Notes: a model not told the origin generated them from the sequence alone. Numbered from the stretch's first letter, positions 45,672-56,215 are shown. The stretch: DNA of 64,000 bases from Verrucomicrobiaceae bacterium (GCA_028293825.1 JAQGNY010000053.1:1-64000); one strand, 5' to 3'. Numbers and translations: made by a program.

Positions 45672-46835
45672 TTAGCCCCGCGCGCGCTCTTCGAGAATCG
45701 CAACTGCTGGTAAAACCTTACCTTCGACATATTCGAGAAACGCGCCACCGCCAGTGGAGATATAGGATACGCGCTCGGCAATATTGTATTTATCCACCGC
45801 AGCCAAGGTGTCGCCGCCGCCAGCAATTGAAAACGCATCGCTGTCGGCAATGGCGTTGGCCAATACTTTGGTGCCGTTGCCGAATTGATCGAATTCGAAT
45901 ACGCCGACCGGGCCGTTCCAAATAATCGTTTTTGTGCTCTTCAATAATTCGGCGAGATTCGCCGCGCTTTTGGGGCCGATATCGAAAATCATATCGTCGG
46001 CTTCGACATCTTTAACATCTTTAATCGTTGCAATTGCGCTCTCGCTAAATTCTTTGCCGACGACGACATCAACCGGCAATGGAATATGCGTCTTCGCCAT
46101 CAGCGCTTTTGCGGCGGGAATTAAATCGTGCTCGCACAGCGATTTTCCAACCGGAAAACCGGCTGCGGCGAGAAATGTATTGGCGATGCCACCGCCGACA
46201 ATTAATTGATCGACTTTGTCGGCAAGATTTTCCAGCACGGTTAATTTGGTCGACACTTTCGAGCCGCCGACGATGGCCGCGAACGGATGCGCCGGATGCT
46301 TCAATGCTTTTTCCAAACTATCGAGCTCGGCCGACAACAACAATCCGGCGCACGCCACCGGTGCGAATTTGGCCACGCCATGCGTCGATGCTTCCGCGCG
46401 GTGCGCGGTGCCGAATGCGTCCATCACAAAAATATCGCAGAGCGCGGCGTATTTTTTGGAGAGCTCGTCGTTGTCTTTTTTCTCGCCTTTGTTGAAGCGC
46501 ACGTTTTCGAGCAGCACCAATTCGCCGGCACCGACGTTAACGCCCTGCTCCCAGTCTTTAATCAACGGCACGTTGCGACCCAATAATTCGCCGAGATGCG
46601 CAGCGACTGGCGCCAGCGAAAACTCGTCTTCGTATTGACCTTCGGTGGGACGACCCAGATGCGAAATCACGATCACTTTGGCGCCGGCTTTCAACGCCAA
46701 TTCCAATGTCGGCAACGCGGCGCGAATGCGCGCATCCGAGGTTACTTTTCCGTCTTTCACTGGCACGTTGAGGTCTTCGCGAATCAGCACGCGCTTACCG
46801 TTAAGATCGAGATCGTTGAGTTTCAACACTGCCAT
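45672..46835 (-). CDS. pgk: Phosphoglycerate kinase
   Basis: Protein of 387 aa. It transfers phosphate between 1,3-bisphosphoglycerate and ADP. Motifs: [20 protein letters not shown] near the start, [37 protein letters not shown], and the nucleotide-binding [18 protein letters not shown] with [12 protein letters not shown] near the end. Full length. GAGGA precedes the ATG. It lies between a VOC gene and fba in a leftward run of central carbon genes. Confidence 0.97.
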   Translation of the reverse strand: MAVLKLNDLDLNGKRVLIREDLNVPVKDGKVTSDARIRAALPTLELALKAGAKVIVISHLGRPTEGQYEDEFSLAPVAAHLGELLGRNVPLIKDWEQGVNVGAGELVLLENVRFNKGEKKDNDELSKKYAALCDIFVMDAFGTAHRAEASTHGVAKFAPVACAGLLLSAELDSLEKALKHPAHPFAAIVGGSKVSTKLTVLENLADKVDQLIVGGGIANTFLAAAGFPVGKSLCEHDLIPAAKALMAKTHIPLPVDVVVGKEFSESAIATIKDVKDVEADDMIFDIGPKSAANLAELLKSTKTIIWNGPVGVFEFDQFGNGTKVLANAIADSDAFSIAGGGDTLAAVDKYNIAERVSYISTGGGAFLEYVEGKVLPAVAILEERARG

Positions 46836-46925
46836 GGTAAATCCTCGTTAATTCAGTAAACCGTCGTGCCGACGGCATCCTCTTTTGTGCACAAACTTTT
46901 CTGTAACGCGATCACACGCCGTTAA

Positions 46926-47285
46926 TTAATTCGCGGCGCTGTGCGCGAGAATATTGACGAGCTTGCCAAATGGATCGCGCACGTAAAAACGGCGCACGCC
47001 CCACGGCTCATCGACAGGGCCGTACTCGATCGGAATGTTCGCTGTGCGCATACGTTTGAGCGCGGCGTCGAGGTCATCCACTTCAATCGAAAGATCGGGT
47101 ACCGGCGTGCCGGAACCGCCTTCGGAGGCAACGCTGATTTGCACGCTCATCGGCACATCCGAACCGTATGTTGCGATCCAGCCGTGATCCATCAATACCG
47201 TCAGGCCGAGCACATCACGATAGAAGCGCTGCGCCGCTGCCACATCATCGGTCGCGATATTCGCGACGATACGTTTGACCTGCAT
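46926..47285 (-). CDS. Small VOC (glyoxalase-like) protein
   Basis: Protein of 119 aa, a single glyoxalase/bleomycin-resistance fold (QVKRIVANIATDDVAAAQRF, GLTVLMDHGWIATYGSD, EVDDLDAALKRMRTANIPIE, WGVRRFYVRDPFGKLVNILAH). The ATG at 47285 has GGAGGT just upstream. It sits between epd and pgk, which are adjacent in many relatives. It may detoxify a reactive carbonyl or bind a small ligand; no substrate can be named. Confidence 0.85.
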   Translation of the reverse strand: MQVKRIVANIATDDVAAAQRFYRDVLGLTVLMDHGWIATYGSDVPMSVQISVASEGGSGTPVPDLSIEVDDLDAALKRMRTANIPIEYGPVDEPWGVRRFYVRDPFGKLVNILAHSAAN

Positions 47286-47309
47286 GTTCACCTCCGTTTG
47301 ATCGGCCGC

Positions 47310-48317
47310 TTAAGACGCTTGCAACCAATGCGCCACCACATCGAGCATGCGATTGGCGTAGCCCCATTCGTTGTCGAACCACACCAGCACGTTCACCAAA
47401 TCGCCGACCACCCGCGTCTGGCTGGCATCGACGATGCCGGAACGCGGATCGTGATTGAAATCGCTCGATGCCAACGGCTCTTCGGTGTAGCCGAGAATCG
47501 CACCGAATTCGCCATTTGCGGCGGCGGCCAGTGCACGATTTACCGATTCCACCGTTACCGTTTTGCGACAGCGCGCAGCGAGCTGCATCGCCGACACATT
47601 GATGGTCGGCACCCGCAACGCGTGCGCGGCGAAGCGGCCCGACAGCTCCGGCAGAACGCGGCCGATACCGACAGCGAGACCGGTATCGATCGGAATGATC
47701 GACTGCCCGGCCGCGCGGGTTTTGCGCAAATCGGTGTGGTGGTACGCATCGAGCACCGGCTGGTCGTTCATCGCCGAATGAATCGTGGTGATGATGCCGT
47801 GCTCGATACCGAATGCATTATCGAGCACGCGGATGACCGGCACGATGCAGTTGGTGGTGCACGACGCGGCCGATACGATTTTTTCGTCGCCGCGCAGAAT
47901 CGTTTGATTGACGCCGTAAACCACGGCGGGCAAATCGGCGACGCCCGGCTGCGACAATAAAACCTGCGCCGCGCCCGCCTGAAGATGCTGTTGTAATTGA
48001 ACTTCAGTGGCGTATTCGCCGCTGCATTCCAGCACGACATCGACACCGAATTCGCGCCACGGTAAATCCGCTAGACCGGTGCTGTGGCTGACCGCGATCA
48101 GATCGTCGTTGATGCGCAGCTGATTGTTTTCAATCGTCACGCTGCCGGGAAAACGGCCGTGCGTGGTGTCGTACTTGGTGAGATGCGCGATCGTGTTCAG
48201 ATCGGCCGGCTCGTTGATCGCGACAATTTGCATGTGCTGGCGATGCGCGCTTTCGTACAGCGCGCGCAGTGCACAACGGCCGATGCGGCCGTATCCGTTG
48301 ATCGCCAGCTTTAGCAT
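47310..48317 (-). CDS. epd: Erythrose-4-phosphate dehydrogenase (GapA-like)
   Basis: Protein of 335 aa. The ATG at 48317 has AGGA upstream; the longer open frame overlaps tkt and is not real. The NAD fold starts [13 protein letters not shown]. The catalytic Cys153 is in SAASCTTNC and His180 in [11 protein letters not shown]. Features that favour Epd over GapA are [20 protein letters not shown], and [20 protein letters not shown]. Epd oxidises erythrose 4-phosphate to 4-phosphoerythronate, feeding pyridoxal phosphate synthesis. The gene lies between tkt and pgk, the usual place of epd. Confidence 0.88.
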   Translation of the reverse strand: MLKLAINGYGRIGRCALRALYESAHRQHMQIVAINEPADLNTIAHLTKYDTTHGRFPGSVTIENNQLRINDDLIAVSHSTGLADLPWREFGVDVVLECSGEYATEVQLQQHLQAGAAQVLLSQPGVADLPAVVYGVNQTILRGDEKIVSAASCTTNCIVPVIRVLDNAFGIEHGIITTIHSAMNDQPVLDAYHHTDLRKTRAAGQSIIPIDTGLAVGIGRVLPELSGRFAAHALRVPTINVSAMQLAARCRKTVTVESVNRALAAAANGEFGAILGYTEEPLASSDFNHDPRSGIVDASQTRVVGDLVNVLVWFDNEWGYANRMLDVVAHWLQAS

Positions 48318-48333
48318 CGCAAATCCTGGGGCA

Positions 48334-50334
48334 TCAGTTATCCAACAGCTCGTTAACGGCATCGACGACCGCTTCGGTGGTGAACCCGAAATGCTCGAAT
48401 AACTGCGGTGCCGGTGCCGATTCGCCGAAGGTTTCCATGCCGATAATGCCGCCCTCAAGACCGACGTACTTGTACCAAAAATCCTTGTGAGCCGCTTCGA
48501 TGGCAACGCGCGCGAACACATCGCTTGGCAGCACGCTTTCACGATAGGCCGCATCCTGCTGATCGAACAGCGAGGTGCACGGCATCGACACAACGCGCAC
48601 TTGGCGGCCATTTTTCGCCAACTGCTCAGCCGCGCTTACCGCCAGTGCTACTTCGGAGCCGGTCGCGATCAGAATGGCTTCGGGATGGCCGACGCTATCG
48701 CGCAGCACATAAGCACCGCGCTCGACATTGGCCAACTGCGCGCCATCGCGTGGCTGATGCGGCAAATTCTGCCGCGTGAAAATCAATGCGCTGGGGCCGT
48801 CGAATCGTTCGATGGCGTGTTTCCAGGCGACCGCCGATTCGGCGACATCGCACGGGCGCCAGGTGTGCAGGTTCGGCGTGGTGCGCAGGCTGGCGAGTTG
48901 TTCGATCGGTTGGTGCGTGGGACCGTCTTCGCCCAGCCCGATCGAATCGTGCGTGTAGACGAAAATGCTCGGCTGTTTCATCAGCGATGCCATCCGCACC
49001 GCATTGCGCGCGTATTCCATGAACACCAGGAAGGTCGCGCCGTAAGCCTTGAAGCCGCCGTGCAACGTAATGCCGTTCATGATCGCGGACATGCCGAATT
49101 CGCGCACGCCGTAATGCAGGTAATTGCCGGAGGCATCCTCGCCGGTGATGCTCTTGCAGCCTTTCCAGATGGTGTTGTTGGAGCCGGCCAGATCGGCGGA
49201 GCCACCGAGTAATTCCGGCAGCAGCGGGCCGAAGAAATTGAGGCAGGTTTCGCTGGCTTTGCGCGTCGCCATCGTCTTGCTGTCGGTTTGACATTGCTGA
49301 ATAAACGCAGCGGTCTTGGCGGCGAAATCGGCCGGCAATGCGTGGCTGTTGCGGCGCTCGAATTCGGCAGCCAGCTCCGGATAAGCGGCGCGGTAGGCGG
49401 CGAAACGCTCGTTCCATGCGGCTTCGAGCTGCTCGCCGCGGGCGCGGCCATTCCACGCGGCGTAGATATCCTGCGGAATTTCAAACGGCGCGTAGTTCCA
49501 ATTCAATACTTTGCGCGCGGCCGCGATTTCGGCATCGCCGAGCGGCGAGCCATGCGATTCTTCTTTGCCTTGCTTGTTCGGAGCACCTTTGCCGATCACA
49601 GTTTTGCAACAGATCAGACTCGGCCGGTTGGTTTCAGCGCGGGCCTGCTCGACCGCCGCTTTGATCGCCGCCGCGTCGTGGCCATCGACATTCGCGATCA
49701 CATGCCAGCCATACGCTTCGAAGCGTTTCGGGGTGTTGTCGGTAAACCATCCCTCGACTTCGCCGTCGATCGAAATGCCGTTGTCGTCATAGAAACCGAT
49801 CAATTTGCCGAGCTTGAGCGTGCCGGCCAGCGAGCACGCTTCGTGCGAAATCCCTTCCATCAGGCAGCCGTCGCCCATGAAGGTATAGGTGTAGTGATCG
49901 ACGATGGCGTGATCGGCGCGATTGAATTGCGCAGCCAGAATTTTCTCCGCCAGCGCCATGCCGACCGCATTGGCCAAGCCCTGGCCGAGCGGCCCGGTGG
50001 TGGTTTCGATGCCGGGCGTGTAGCCGTATTCCGGGTGGCCGGGCGTGCGCGAGTGCAACTGGCGGAATAGCTCGATGTCTTCGATACCGAGGTCATAGCC
50101 GGTGAGGTGCAGCAGCGAATAAATCAGCATCGAGCCGTGGCCGTTCGACAGCACGAAGCGGTCGCGATTCGGCCACTTCGGATTGGCCGGATTGTGCTGC
50201 AGAAAATCGCGCCACAGCACTTCGGCGATGTCCGCCATGCCCATCGGCGCGCCGGGGTGGCCGGAGTTGGCTTTCTGCACCGCATCCATACTGAGGGCGC
50301 GAATGGCGTTGGCAAGTTCGGGACGGGAGGGCAT
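48334..50334 (-). CDS. tkt: Transketolase
   Basis: Protein of 666 aa, full length. It moves two-carbon units between sugar phosphates with thiamine diphosphate. Motifs: [38 protein letters not shown], the ThDP-binding [18 protein letters not shown] to DDNGISIDG, the pyrimidine-domain [19 protein letters not shown] and [24 protein letters not shown] lies 8 nt before the ATG. It is the first gene of the leftward tkt-epd-VOC-pgk-fba run and diverges from sahR. Confidence 0.97.
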   Translation of the reverse strand: MPSRPELANAIRALSMDAVQKANSGHPGAPMGMADIAEVLWRDFLQHNPANPKWPNRDRFVLSNGHGSMLIYSLLHLTGYDLGIEDIELFRQLHSRTPGHPEYGYTPGIETTTGPLGQGLANAVGMALAEKILAAQFNRADHAIVDHYTYTFMGDGCLMEGISHEACSLAGTLKLGKLIGFYDDNGISIDGEVEGWFTDNTPKRFEAYGWHVIANVDGHDAAAIKAAVEQARAETNRPSLICCKTVIGKGAPNKQGKEESHGSPLGDAEIAAARKVLNWNYAPFEIPQDIYAAWNGRARGEQLEAAWNERFAAYRAAYPELAAEFERRNSHALPADFAAKTAAFIQQCQTDSKTMATRKASETCLNFFGPLLPELLGGSADLAGSNNTIWKGCKSITGEDASGNYLHYGVREFGMSAIMNGITLHGGFKAYGATFLVFMEYARNAVRMASLMKQPSIFVYTHDSIGLGEDGPTHQPIEQLASLRTTPNLHTWRPCDVAESAVAWKHAIERFDGPSALIFTRQNLPHQPRDGAQLANVERGAYVLRDSVGHPEAILIATGSEVALAVSAAEQLAKNGRQVRVVSMPCTSLFDQQDAAYRESVLPSDVFARVAIEAAHKDFWYKYVGLEGGIIGMETFGESAPAPQLFEHFGFTTEAVVDAVNELLDN

Positions 50335-50483
50335 CGACAGCTCCGGCTATTAATGAAGGGCGGCAAGGGCGAACAGAACAGGGCGCGTATTTTCCTCGAT
50401 CCCACCGGGGCTGGCAAACGAATAGCGCGGCAATTCGACACAAGCCGGCATTCGGCCCGATGTGCGCTCGGTCAAACGGCTGC

Positions 50484-50515
50484 AAACCTATATCAAAGAA
50501 ATTTGATATAGGTTT
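50484..50515. promoter_or_regulatory. Perfect 14-bp palindrome, candidate SahR operator
   Basis: AAACCTATATCAAA (50484-50497) and TTTGATATAGGTTT (50502-50515) are exact reverse complements separated by GAAA. The site lies between divergent tkt and the ArsR-type regulator gene and covers the regulator's -35 box. SahR regulators bind palindromes near SAM-cycle genes; that this is its site is inferred from position and symmetry. Confidence 0.6.
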
Positions 50516-50531
50516 AATGCTCTGCTAGGCT
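50503..50531 (+). promoter_or_regulatory. Promoter of the sahR-metK-ahcY-metF run
   Basis: TTGATA (50503-50508) and TAGGCT (50526-50531) with 17-bp spacing. The expected start point near 50538 is almost at the ATG at 50540, and no ribosome site precedes that ATG, so the message may be leaderless. The -35 box lies inside the right arm of the palindrome, consistent with repression by the encoded regulator. Confidence 0.5.
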
Positions 50532-50539
50532 TTCGCACC

Positions 50540-51538
50540 ATGTCGACCCAAACCGCCCGCCCGCTCACCCCCGCCGTTGCTGCTCTCGACAGCAGCGCGC
50601 TGGCTGCTTATTGCAAGGCCGGTGGCGATCCGTTGCGGTTGGAAATCCTGCGTCTGCTCAGCCGCGACTCGTACGGCGTGCTCGAACTCAGCCGCATTCT
50701 CGATATGCCGCAATCCGGCATGAGCCACCATCTGAAAATTCTGGCGAAGGCCGGGCTGGTGGCCACGCGGCGCGAAGGCAACTCCATTTTCTACCGGCGC
50801 GCCCCGCTGGCCGACAGCCCCGAACTGGAAATTCTGCAGCGCGCGCTGTTCGCCAGCGTCGACCAGTTGGCCCTGGATGACGAAATCGACGCGCGTATCG
50901 CCGCGGTGCAGGCCGAGCGCACGCGCTATTCGCAACAATTTTTCGCCGAGAACGCTGGCCGCTTCCGCCAGCAGCAGGAGCTGATCGCCGCCTTTGACGT
51001 GTATGGCCCGCAAGCGGCGGAGATGCTTGGCCAATGTTTTCCAAGCGGCGGCGAGCTGGCGCTGGAAGTCGGCCCGGGCGAAGGCGCCTTTCTGGCCGAG
51101 CTGGCACCGCGCTTTCGACGGGTGCTTGCGCTCGACAATGCGCCGGCGATGCTCAAGCAGGCGCAAAGCTTCGCGCGTAAGCAGGCGCTTACCAACATCG
51201 AATTTATCGAGGGCGATACCGGCGCGCCGGCGCTGCGCGAGCGGGCCGTCGACTGCGCCATCCTCAATATGGTGCTGCACCACGTGCCCTCACCCGCGCA
51301 CTTGTTTGAAGACTTGGCGCGAGTGCTGCGCCCGGCCGGTTCGCTGCTCGTCACCGAACTGTGCCGCCACGATCAGCAGTGGGCCGAGCAGGCTTGCGGC
51401 GATGTCTGGCTCGGCTTCGAACCCGACGATTTAACCCAGTGGGCGCAGGCCGCTGGATTCAGCGCAGGTCGCAGCGTGTATCTCGCCCAGCGCAATGGTT
51501 TTCGCGTGCAGATTCGCCAATTCGTTCGCACCGGTTAA
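50540..51538 (+). CDS. sahR: ArsR-family regulator with SAM-binding methyltransferase-like domain (SahR type)
   Basis: Protein of 332 aa. Residues about 18-90 are an ArsR winged helix ([40 protein letters not shown]). From about 150 onward there is a class I methyltransferase fold with motif [13 protein letters not shown] at 173-184 and [20 protein letters not shown]. This architecture matches SahR, which senses S-adenosylhomocysteine and controls SAM-cycle genes in proteobacteria. Its place directly before metK, ahcY and metF supports that role. A palindrome overlaps its promoter, so it is probably autoregulated. The ATG is close to the predicted transcription start. Confidence 0.82.
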   Translation: MSTQTARPLTPAVAALDSSALAAYCKAGGDPLRLEILRLLSRDSYGVLELSRILDMPQSGMSHHLKILAKAGLVATRREGNSIFYRRAPLADSPELEILQRALFASVDQLALDDEIDARIAAVQAERTRYSQQFFAENAGRFRQQQELIAAFDVYGPQAAEMLGQCFPSGGELALEVGPGEGAFLAELAPRFRRVLALDNAPAMLKQAQSFARKQALTNIEFIEGDTGAPALRERAVDCAILNMVLHHVPSPAHLFEDLARVLRPAGSLLVTELCRHDQQWAEQACGDVWLGFEPDDLTQWAQAAGFSAGRSVYLAQRNGFRVQIRQFVRTG

Positions 51539-51556
51539 TCGACACGTATACAAAAA

Positions 51557-51624
51557 TGTAGGGGCGCCGCTTGCTGCGCCCTATTGCATCACTACAACGA
51601 GGCGCGGCAAGCAGCGCCGTTACA
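51557..51624. repeat. REP/MITE-like inverted repeat before metK
   Basis: Arms 51557-51580 and 51601-51624 (24 nt each, about 20 matching) surround a 20-nt centre. The outer ends are TGTA/TACA and the arms are GC-rich (GGGGCGCCGC... / ...GCAGCGCC). It lies in the sahR-metK gap. It resembles a small non-autonomous repeat; it could also act as a partial terminator in the metK leader. No other full copy was noticed in the window. Confidence 0.5.
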
Positions 51625-51650
51625 GCTTTTGTTTTTTAGAGGGAACACCC

Positions 51651-52871
51651 ATGTCCGACTATTCCGTATTTACCTCCGAATCCGTTTCGGAAGGCCACCC
51701 CGATAAAATCGCCGATCAGATTTCCGACGCCGTCCTCGATCGGCTGATCGCCGAAGACAAATACGCGCGTGTCGCCTGCGAAACGCTGGTGAAAACCGGT
51801 GTGGCGATTGTCGCCGGTGAGATCACCACGTCGGCGTGGGCCGATCTGGAAGAGATCGTGCGCAAAGTGATTTGCGATATCGGTTATACCTCGTCCGACG
51901 TCGGCTTCGACGGCGCCACCTGCGGTGTGCTGAATATCATCGGCAAGCAATCGGTCGATATTGCGCAGGGCGTCGATCGCAAGCGTCCGGAAGATCAGGG
52001 CGCCGGCGACCAGGGTTTGATGTTCGGATACGCCAGCAACGAAACCGACGTACTGATGCCGGCGCCAATTTGCTACGCGCACCGTCTGGTTGAGCGTCAG
52101 GCTGAAGCACGCAAATCCGGCCTGCTGCCGTGGCTGCGTCCGGACGCGAAATCGCAAGTCACCTGCCGTTATGAAAACGGCAAAGTGGTCGCGATCGATG
52201 CCATCGTGCTGTCGACCCAACACAACCCCGATGTGAAATACAGCGATCTGCGTGAAGGCGTTCTGGAACTCGTCGTTAAACACGTGTTGCCGCCAGAACT
52301 GCTGCACAAAGACACGCAATTCCATATCAATCCGACCGGCAATTTCGTCATCGGCGGCCCGGTTGGCGATTGCGGTCTGACCGGCCGCAAGATCATCGTC
52401 GACTCCTACGGCGGCATGGCCCGTCATGGCGGCGGTGCATTCTCCGGCAAGGATCCGTCAAAAGTGGATCGCAGCGCAGCGTATGCCGGTCGTTACGTAG
52501 CGAAAAATATCGTCGCTGCCGGCCTGGCCGAGCGTGTTGAAATTCAAGTGTCGTATGCGATTGGCGTTGCCGAGCCGACATCGATTTCGATCAACACCTT
52601 CGGCACCAACAAAATTCCGGACGCGAAAATTATTCAATTGGTGCGCGAGCATTTCGATCTGCGCCCGTATGCGATTCAGCAAATGCTCGATCTGCTGCAC
52701 CCGATGTATCAGCAGACCGCCGCGTACGGTCACTTCGGTCGCATCCCGAAAGAATCGACCTACACCTGGGAAGCCAACGAAAACGGCAAGCGCGTGACCA
52801 AGTCGGAAACGTTCACCAGCTTCCCGTGGGAAAAAACCGACAAAGCCGCAGCGCTGAAAGCGTCGCTGTAA
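51651..52871 (+). CDS. metK: S-adenosylmethionine synthetase
   Basis: Protein of 406 aa. It makes SAM from methionine and ATP. The ATG at 51651 with GAGGG upstream gives the family start ([20 protein letters not shown]); the open frame extends upstream without meaning. Other motifs: [53 protein letters not shown] and [20 protein letters not shown]. Full length. It is followed by ahcY after 52 bp, giving a SAM cycle operon with sahR upstream. Confidence 0.97.
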   Translation: MSDYSVFTSESVSEGHPDKIADQISDAVLDRLIAEDKYARVACETLVKTGVAIVAGEITTSAWADLEEIVRKVICDIGYTSSDVGFDGATCGVLNIIGKQSVDIAQGVDRKRPEDQGAGDQGLMFGYASNETDVLMPAPICYAHRLVERQAEARKSGLLPWLRPDAKSQVTCRYENGKVVAIDAIVLSTQHNPDVKYSDLREGVLELVVKHVLPPELLHKDTQFHINPTGNFVIGGPVGDCGLTGRKIIVDSYGGMARHGGGAFSGKDPSKVDRSAAYAGRYVAKNIVAAGLAERVEIQVSYAIGVAEPTSISINTFGTNKIPDAKIIQLVREHFDLRPYAIQQMLDLLHPMYQQTAAYGHFGRIPKESTYTWEANENGKRVTKSETFTSFPWEKTDKAAALKASL

Positions 52872-52923
52872 TTTTTTGGTCGTCCCAAGGGGCGGCTGCA
52901 CGTACCAAATTTTGGAGAAAATG

Positions 52924-54309
52924 ATGAACGCATCTGTTAGCAATTTTACCGATTACAAAGTCGCCGATATTTCGCTGGCCGACTATGGCCGCAAAGAAAT
53001 TGAAATTGCCGAAACCGAAATGCCGGCACTGATGGCGCTGCGCGAAAAATACCGCACGCAACAGCCGCTGAAGAACGCAAAAATTCTCGGCTGTATTCAC
53101 ATGACGATTCAAACCGCCGTGTTGATCGAAACGCTGACCGAACTCGGCGCCGAAGTGCGCTGGTCTTCGTGCAATATTTTCTCGACGCAGGATCACGCGG
53201 CCGCTGCGATTGCCGCGCGCGGTATTCCGGTATTTGCGTGGAAAGGCGAAACTGAAACCGAATACGAATGGTGTCTGGAACAAACCATTCTGAAAGACGG
53301 CACGCCGTGGGACGCCAACATGATTCTCGACGACGGCGGCGATCTCACATTGCTACTGCACGAAAAATTCGCGTCGATGCTCGACAACATTCACGGCGTC
53401 ACCGAAGAGACCACCACCGGCGTACATCGTCTGTTGGAAATGCTCGCGGCAGGCACATTGAAAGTACCGGCGATCAACGTTAACGACGCTGTTACCAAAT
53501 CGAAAAACGATAACAAATACGGCTGCCGTCACAGCTTGAACGATGCGATCAAACGCGGCACAGACCATCTGTTAGCCGGCAAGAAAGCACTCGTGATTGG
53601 CTACGGCGATGTCGGCAAAGGTTCTGCGCAATCGCTGCGCCAGGAAGGCATGATCGTTAAAGTTTCCGAAATCGATCCGATCTGCGCAATGCAGGCGTGC
53701 ATGGATGGTTTCGAAGTGGTATCGCCATTCAACAACGGCATCAACGACGACACCGAAGCCAGCATCAATAAATTATTGCTCGGCACCACCGATCTGGTCG
53801 TTACCACCACCGGCAATATCAACGTCTGCAACGCGAATATGTTGAAAGCATTAAAAGCCGGCGCCGTGGTTTGCAACATCGGCCACTTCGACAATGAAAT
53901 CGATACCGCTTTCATGCGCAAGAATTGGGAATGGGAAGAAGTTAAACCGCAGGTGCACAAGGTTTATCGCAATCGCGCTGCCAAAGATTATTTGATCCTG
54001 TTGTCGGAAGGCCGCCTGGTTAACCTCGGCAATGCCACGGGTCACCCGTCGCGCATCATGGACGGTTCATTCGCGAACCAGGTACTCGCACAGATTTATT
54101 TGTACGAGCGCCGCTTCGCCAATTTGGAAACCGAGTTGAAACCGGCTGCCATCACTGTTGAAGTGCTGCCGAAAAAGCTCGACGAGGAAGTGGCTGCACA
54201 TATGGTTGGTGGTTTTGGTGGCGTGATCACCAAACTTACCGATGCGCAGGCGAAATACATCGGCGTGAAAAACGAAGGTCCGTTTAAGCCTGATAGCTAC
54301 AAATATTAA
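52924..54309 (+). CDS. ahcY: Adenosylhomocysteinase
   Basis: Protein of 461 aa. It hydrolyses S-adenosylhomocysteine to homocysteine and adenosine. Two ATGs (52921, 52924) follow GGAG; the second has the better spacing. Motifs: [63 protein letters not shown]-binding [18 protein letters not shown] and the conserved end PFKPDSYKY. The segment around residues 145-180 ([14 protein letters not shown] to [12 protein letters not shown]) is full length. It lies between metK and metF and its substrate is the ligand of SahR. Confidence 0.97.
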   Translation: MNASVSNFTDYKVADISLADYGRKEIEIAETEMPALMALREKYRTQQPLKNAKILGCIHMTIQTAVLIETLTELGAEVRWSSCNIFSTQDHAAAAIAARGIPVFAWKGETETEYEWCLEQTILKDGTPWDANMILDDGGDLTLLLHEKFASMLDNIHGVTEETTTGVHRLLEMLAAGTLKVPAINVNDAVTKSKNDNKYGCRHSLNDAIKRGTDHLLAGKKALVIGYGDVGKGSAQSLRQEGMIVKVSEIDPICAMQACMDGFEVVSPFNNGINDDTEASINKLLLGTTDLVVTTTGNINVCNANMLKALKAGAVVCNIGHFDNEIDTAFMRKNWEWEEVKPQVHKVYRNRAAKDYLILLSEGRLVNLGNATGHPSRIMDGSFANQVLAQIYLYERRFANLETELKPAAITVEVLPKKLDEEVAAHMVGGFGGVITKLTDAQAKYIGVKNEGPFKPDSYKY

Positions 54310-54314
54310 CTGCC

Positions 54315-54399
54315 AAATCCCTCCTTTTAAAAAGGGGGTTGGGGAGGATTTCTCGTCGCATTAAATCCTCCTCATTCCCCCTTTAATAAAGAGGGAGGT
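54315..54399. repeat. REP-like inverted repeat (family A) after ahcY
   Basis: Two 37-nt arms (54315-54351 and 54363-54399) are imperfect reverse complements around an 11-nt centre. Both arms begin AAATCC-CTCC, and each contains a run such as CCCCCTTTAATAAAG that is itself hairpin-forming. The core also occurs at 45638-45661. It may end or stabilise the ahcY message before metF, or be a dispersed repeat. Confidence 0.55.
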
Positions 54400-54430
54400 A
54401 AAAACCAGCGCTAGCCGATAAGTGAATGCC

Positions 54431-55261
54431 ATGACCAAACGTTTCAGTTTCGAATTTTTTGCACCGCGCACGCCGCAAGGCCGTGAAAATTTAATCGTTA
54501 CGCGCCAAACGCTTAACGCATTGAATCCCGATTTTTTTTCGGTAACGTATGGCGCCGGCGGTTCGACCCGCGACAACACGCGCGATGTTGTCATTTCGAT
54601 TCGTGAAGCCGGTATTGATGTGGCACCGCATCTTTCTTTCGGTAGCGATGATCAACAAACCATTTTGCAATTGCTTAACGATTACAAAGCCGCCGGCATC
54701 AACCGTATTGTGGCGCTACGCGGCGATGTGCCATCGGGGATGGGCGCACAGCGTTTAATTTATGCAAAAGAATTGGTTGCATTTATTCGCGACAATTTCG
54801 ACGATCATTTTCATATCGAAGTGGCGGCGTATCCGGAAATTCATCCCGATGCGAAAAGTTACGGCGAAGATATTAATTTCCTCAAACAAAAACTGGATGC
54901 GGGCGCGGACAGCGCCATCACCCAATATTTTTATAATGCCGACGCGTATTTTTATTTTGTCGAAGAGTGCGAGCGCAACGGCATCAGCAAACCGATTTAT
55001 CCCGGTATCATGCCGATCGTCAATTACACCAACCTCGCGCGCTTCTCGCGCAATTGCGGCGCTGAAATTCCGCGCTGGGTCAGCAAACAGCTGGAACAAT
55101 ACGGCGACGATTTAATTAGCGTCGCGCAATTCGGTATCGAATTCGTCACCCAACTGAGCGAAAAATTACTCGCTGGCGGCGCACCCGGTTTGCATTTTTA
55201 CACCATGAATCAAGTCGAGCCGACCCGCACGATTTGGAACAATCTGAAACTGTCTGATTAA
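54431..55261 (+). CDS. metF: Methylenetetrahydrofolate reductase
   Basis: Protein of 276 aa. It reduces 5,10-methylene-THF to 5-methyl-THF with FAD, supplying methyl groups for methionine. Motifs: FSFEFFAPRTPQGRENL, DFFSVTYGAGGSTRDNT, NRIVALRGDVP, AAYPEIHPDAKSY, GADSAITQYFYNADAYF and GAPGLHFYTMNQ. Full length. The ATG at 54431 is chosen over a GTG at 54422 because it starts the conserved MTKRFSFEFF; no clear ribosome site precedes either. It is the last gene of the SAM cycle run, separated from ahcY by the repeat. Confidence 0.95.
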   Translation: MTKRFSFEFFAPRTPQGRENLIVTRQTLNALNPDFFSVTYGAGGSTRDNTRDVVISIREAGIDVAPHLSFGSDDQQTILQLLNDYKAAGINRIVALRGDVPSGMGAQRLIYAKELVAFIRDNFDDHFHIEVAAYPEIHPDAKSYGEDINFLKQKLDAGADSAITQYFYNADAYFYFVEECERNGISKPIYPGIMPIVNYTNLARFSRNCGAEIPRWVSKQLEQYGDDLISVAQFGIEFVTQLSEKLLAGGAPGLHFYTMNQVEPTRTIWNNLKLSD

Positions 55262-55298
55262 ATAATTAGTCGCCTTCAGGAATTTTTAAAACTCACCG

Positions 55299-56030
55299 AT
55301 GCGCATTCCTCGAATTTATACCGAGCAAACGTTGGCGCTGCACGCGACCATTGCATTGGAAGCCGATGCGGCGCATCACCTGTCGCGCGTCTTGCGCATG
55401 CCACTCGATGCGCAATTAATTTTATTCAATGGCGACGGCTGCGATTATTCCGCACGGATCAGCAGCATCGATAAAAAAAATGTCAGCGTCACCGTCGATC
55501 ATATCGAAACGGCGGAGCGCGAATCATCGCTTTCAATTCACCTTGGCATCGCCGTGTCGAAAGGCGAACGCATGGATTGGGTGATTCAAAAAGCTACCGA
55601 GTTGGGCGTGACCCGAATTACGCCGTTAATCAGCGAGCGCGTTGAAGTGCGTCTGCACGGCGAACGCGAAGAGAAAAAAGTTTCGCACTGGCGGGCAATT
55701 GCCGTCGCGGCCTGCGAGCAATGCATGCGCAACCGCCTTCCCGTCATTGACAATGCGCAACCGTTATCGAGTTGGCTTGGCGCTGTTGAAGCCGACATCA
55801 AATTTGTATTGCATCATCGCAGCAGCACCGCGTTGGCCGATGCTGCGTTAAAACCGGCGCGCGTCGCGTTATTGATTGGGCCGGAAGGTGGTCTTAGCGA
55901 CAGCGAAATTGCGCAGGCGGAAAAACAAGATTTTCAAAGTTTACGTTTAGGGCCGCGCGTATTACGCACGGAAACGGCACCGCTCGCCGCGCTCAGTATC
56001 TTGCAATTTGTATGGGGCGATTTGCGCTGA
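55299..56030 (+). CDS. rsmE: 16S rRNA (uracil-1498-N3)-methyltransferase
   Basis: Protein of 243 aa of the SPOUT class. N-terminal PUA-like part (RIPRIYTEQTLALHA, HHLSRVLRMPLDAQLILFNG), then SIHLGIAVSKGERMDWVIQKATELGV and the knot region VALLIGPEGGLSDSEIAQAE and LRLGPRVLRTETAPLAALSI. It methylates U1498 of 16S rRNA using SAM. It lies 37 bp after metF, so it may share the message of the SAM genes. Confidence 0.95.
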   Translation: MRIPRIYTEQTLALHATIALEADAAHHLSRVLRMPLDAQLILFNGDGCDYSARISSIDKKNVSVTVDHIETAERESSLSIHLGIAVSKGERMDWVIQKATELGVTRITPLISERVEVRLHGEREEKKVSHWRAIAVAACEQCMRNRLPVIDNAQPLSSWLGAVEADIKFVLHHRSSTALADAALKPARVALLIGPEGGLSDSEIAQAEKQDFQSLRLGPRVLRTETAPLAALSILQFVWGDLR

Positions 56031-56107
56031 TATGGGTGCGACGAATTACTTCAAGATAAGCGTTCGAGATCGAGAACCGGCAAGTACAAATGCGGTTCTG
56101 ATTTAGT

Positions 56108-56156
56108 CTGATCGATTGCAATCAGTTTTAATTTTTTCTTTTGTTATTTTTATTTT
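56108..56156 (+). terminator. Terminator after rsmE
   Basis: A short stem CTGAT (56108-56112) / ATCAG (56121-56125) is followed by a long T-rich stretch (TTTTAATTTTTTCTTTTG...). It lies 77 bp after the rsmE stop codon and fits an intrinsic terminator for the rightward run. Confidence 0.5.
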
Positions 56157-56164
56157 CAGGAGTC

Positions 56165-56187
56165 GGCGCCGTTGATTCTGCGGCGCC
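56165..56187. other. GC-rich hairpin after chpC
   Basis: GGCGCCG (56165-56171) / CGGCGCC (56181-56187) with a 9-nt loop, 28 bp after the chpC stop on the minus strand. The leftward transcript beyond it is A-rich rather than U-rich, so intrinsic termination is uncertain. Confidence 0.35.
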
Positions 56188-56215
56188 ATCCGTTCATGTC
56201 ATTCGAATTTTTTGT

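Noticed and set aside
46941-47960. 339-codon rightward open frame opposite epd and the VOC gene
   Set aside because: It spans two real genes and their gap in antisense, with no recognisable product.
52872-52923. Possible SAH or SAM riboswitch between metK and ahcY
   Set aside because: The 52-nt gap folds only into a short 6-bp stem with a small inner hairpin, and I could not match it to the known SAH or SAM riboswitch cores.
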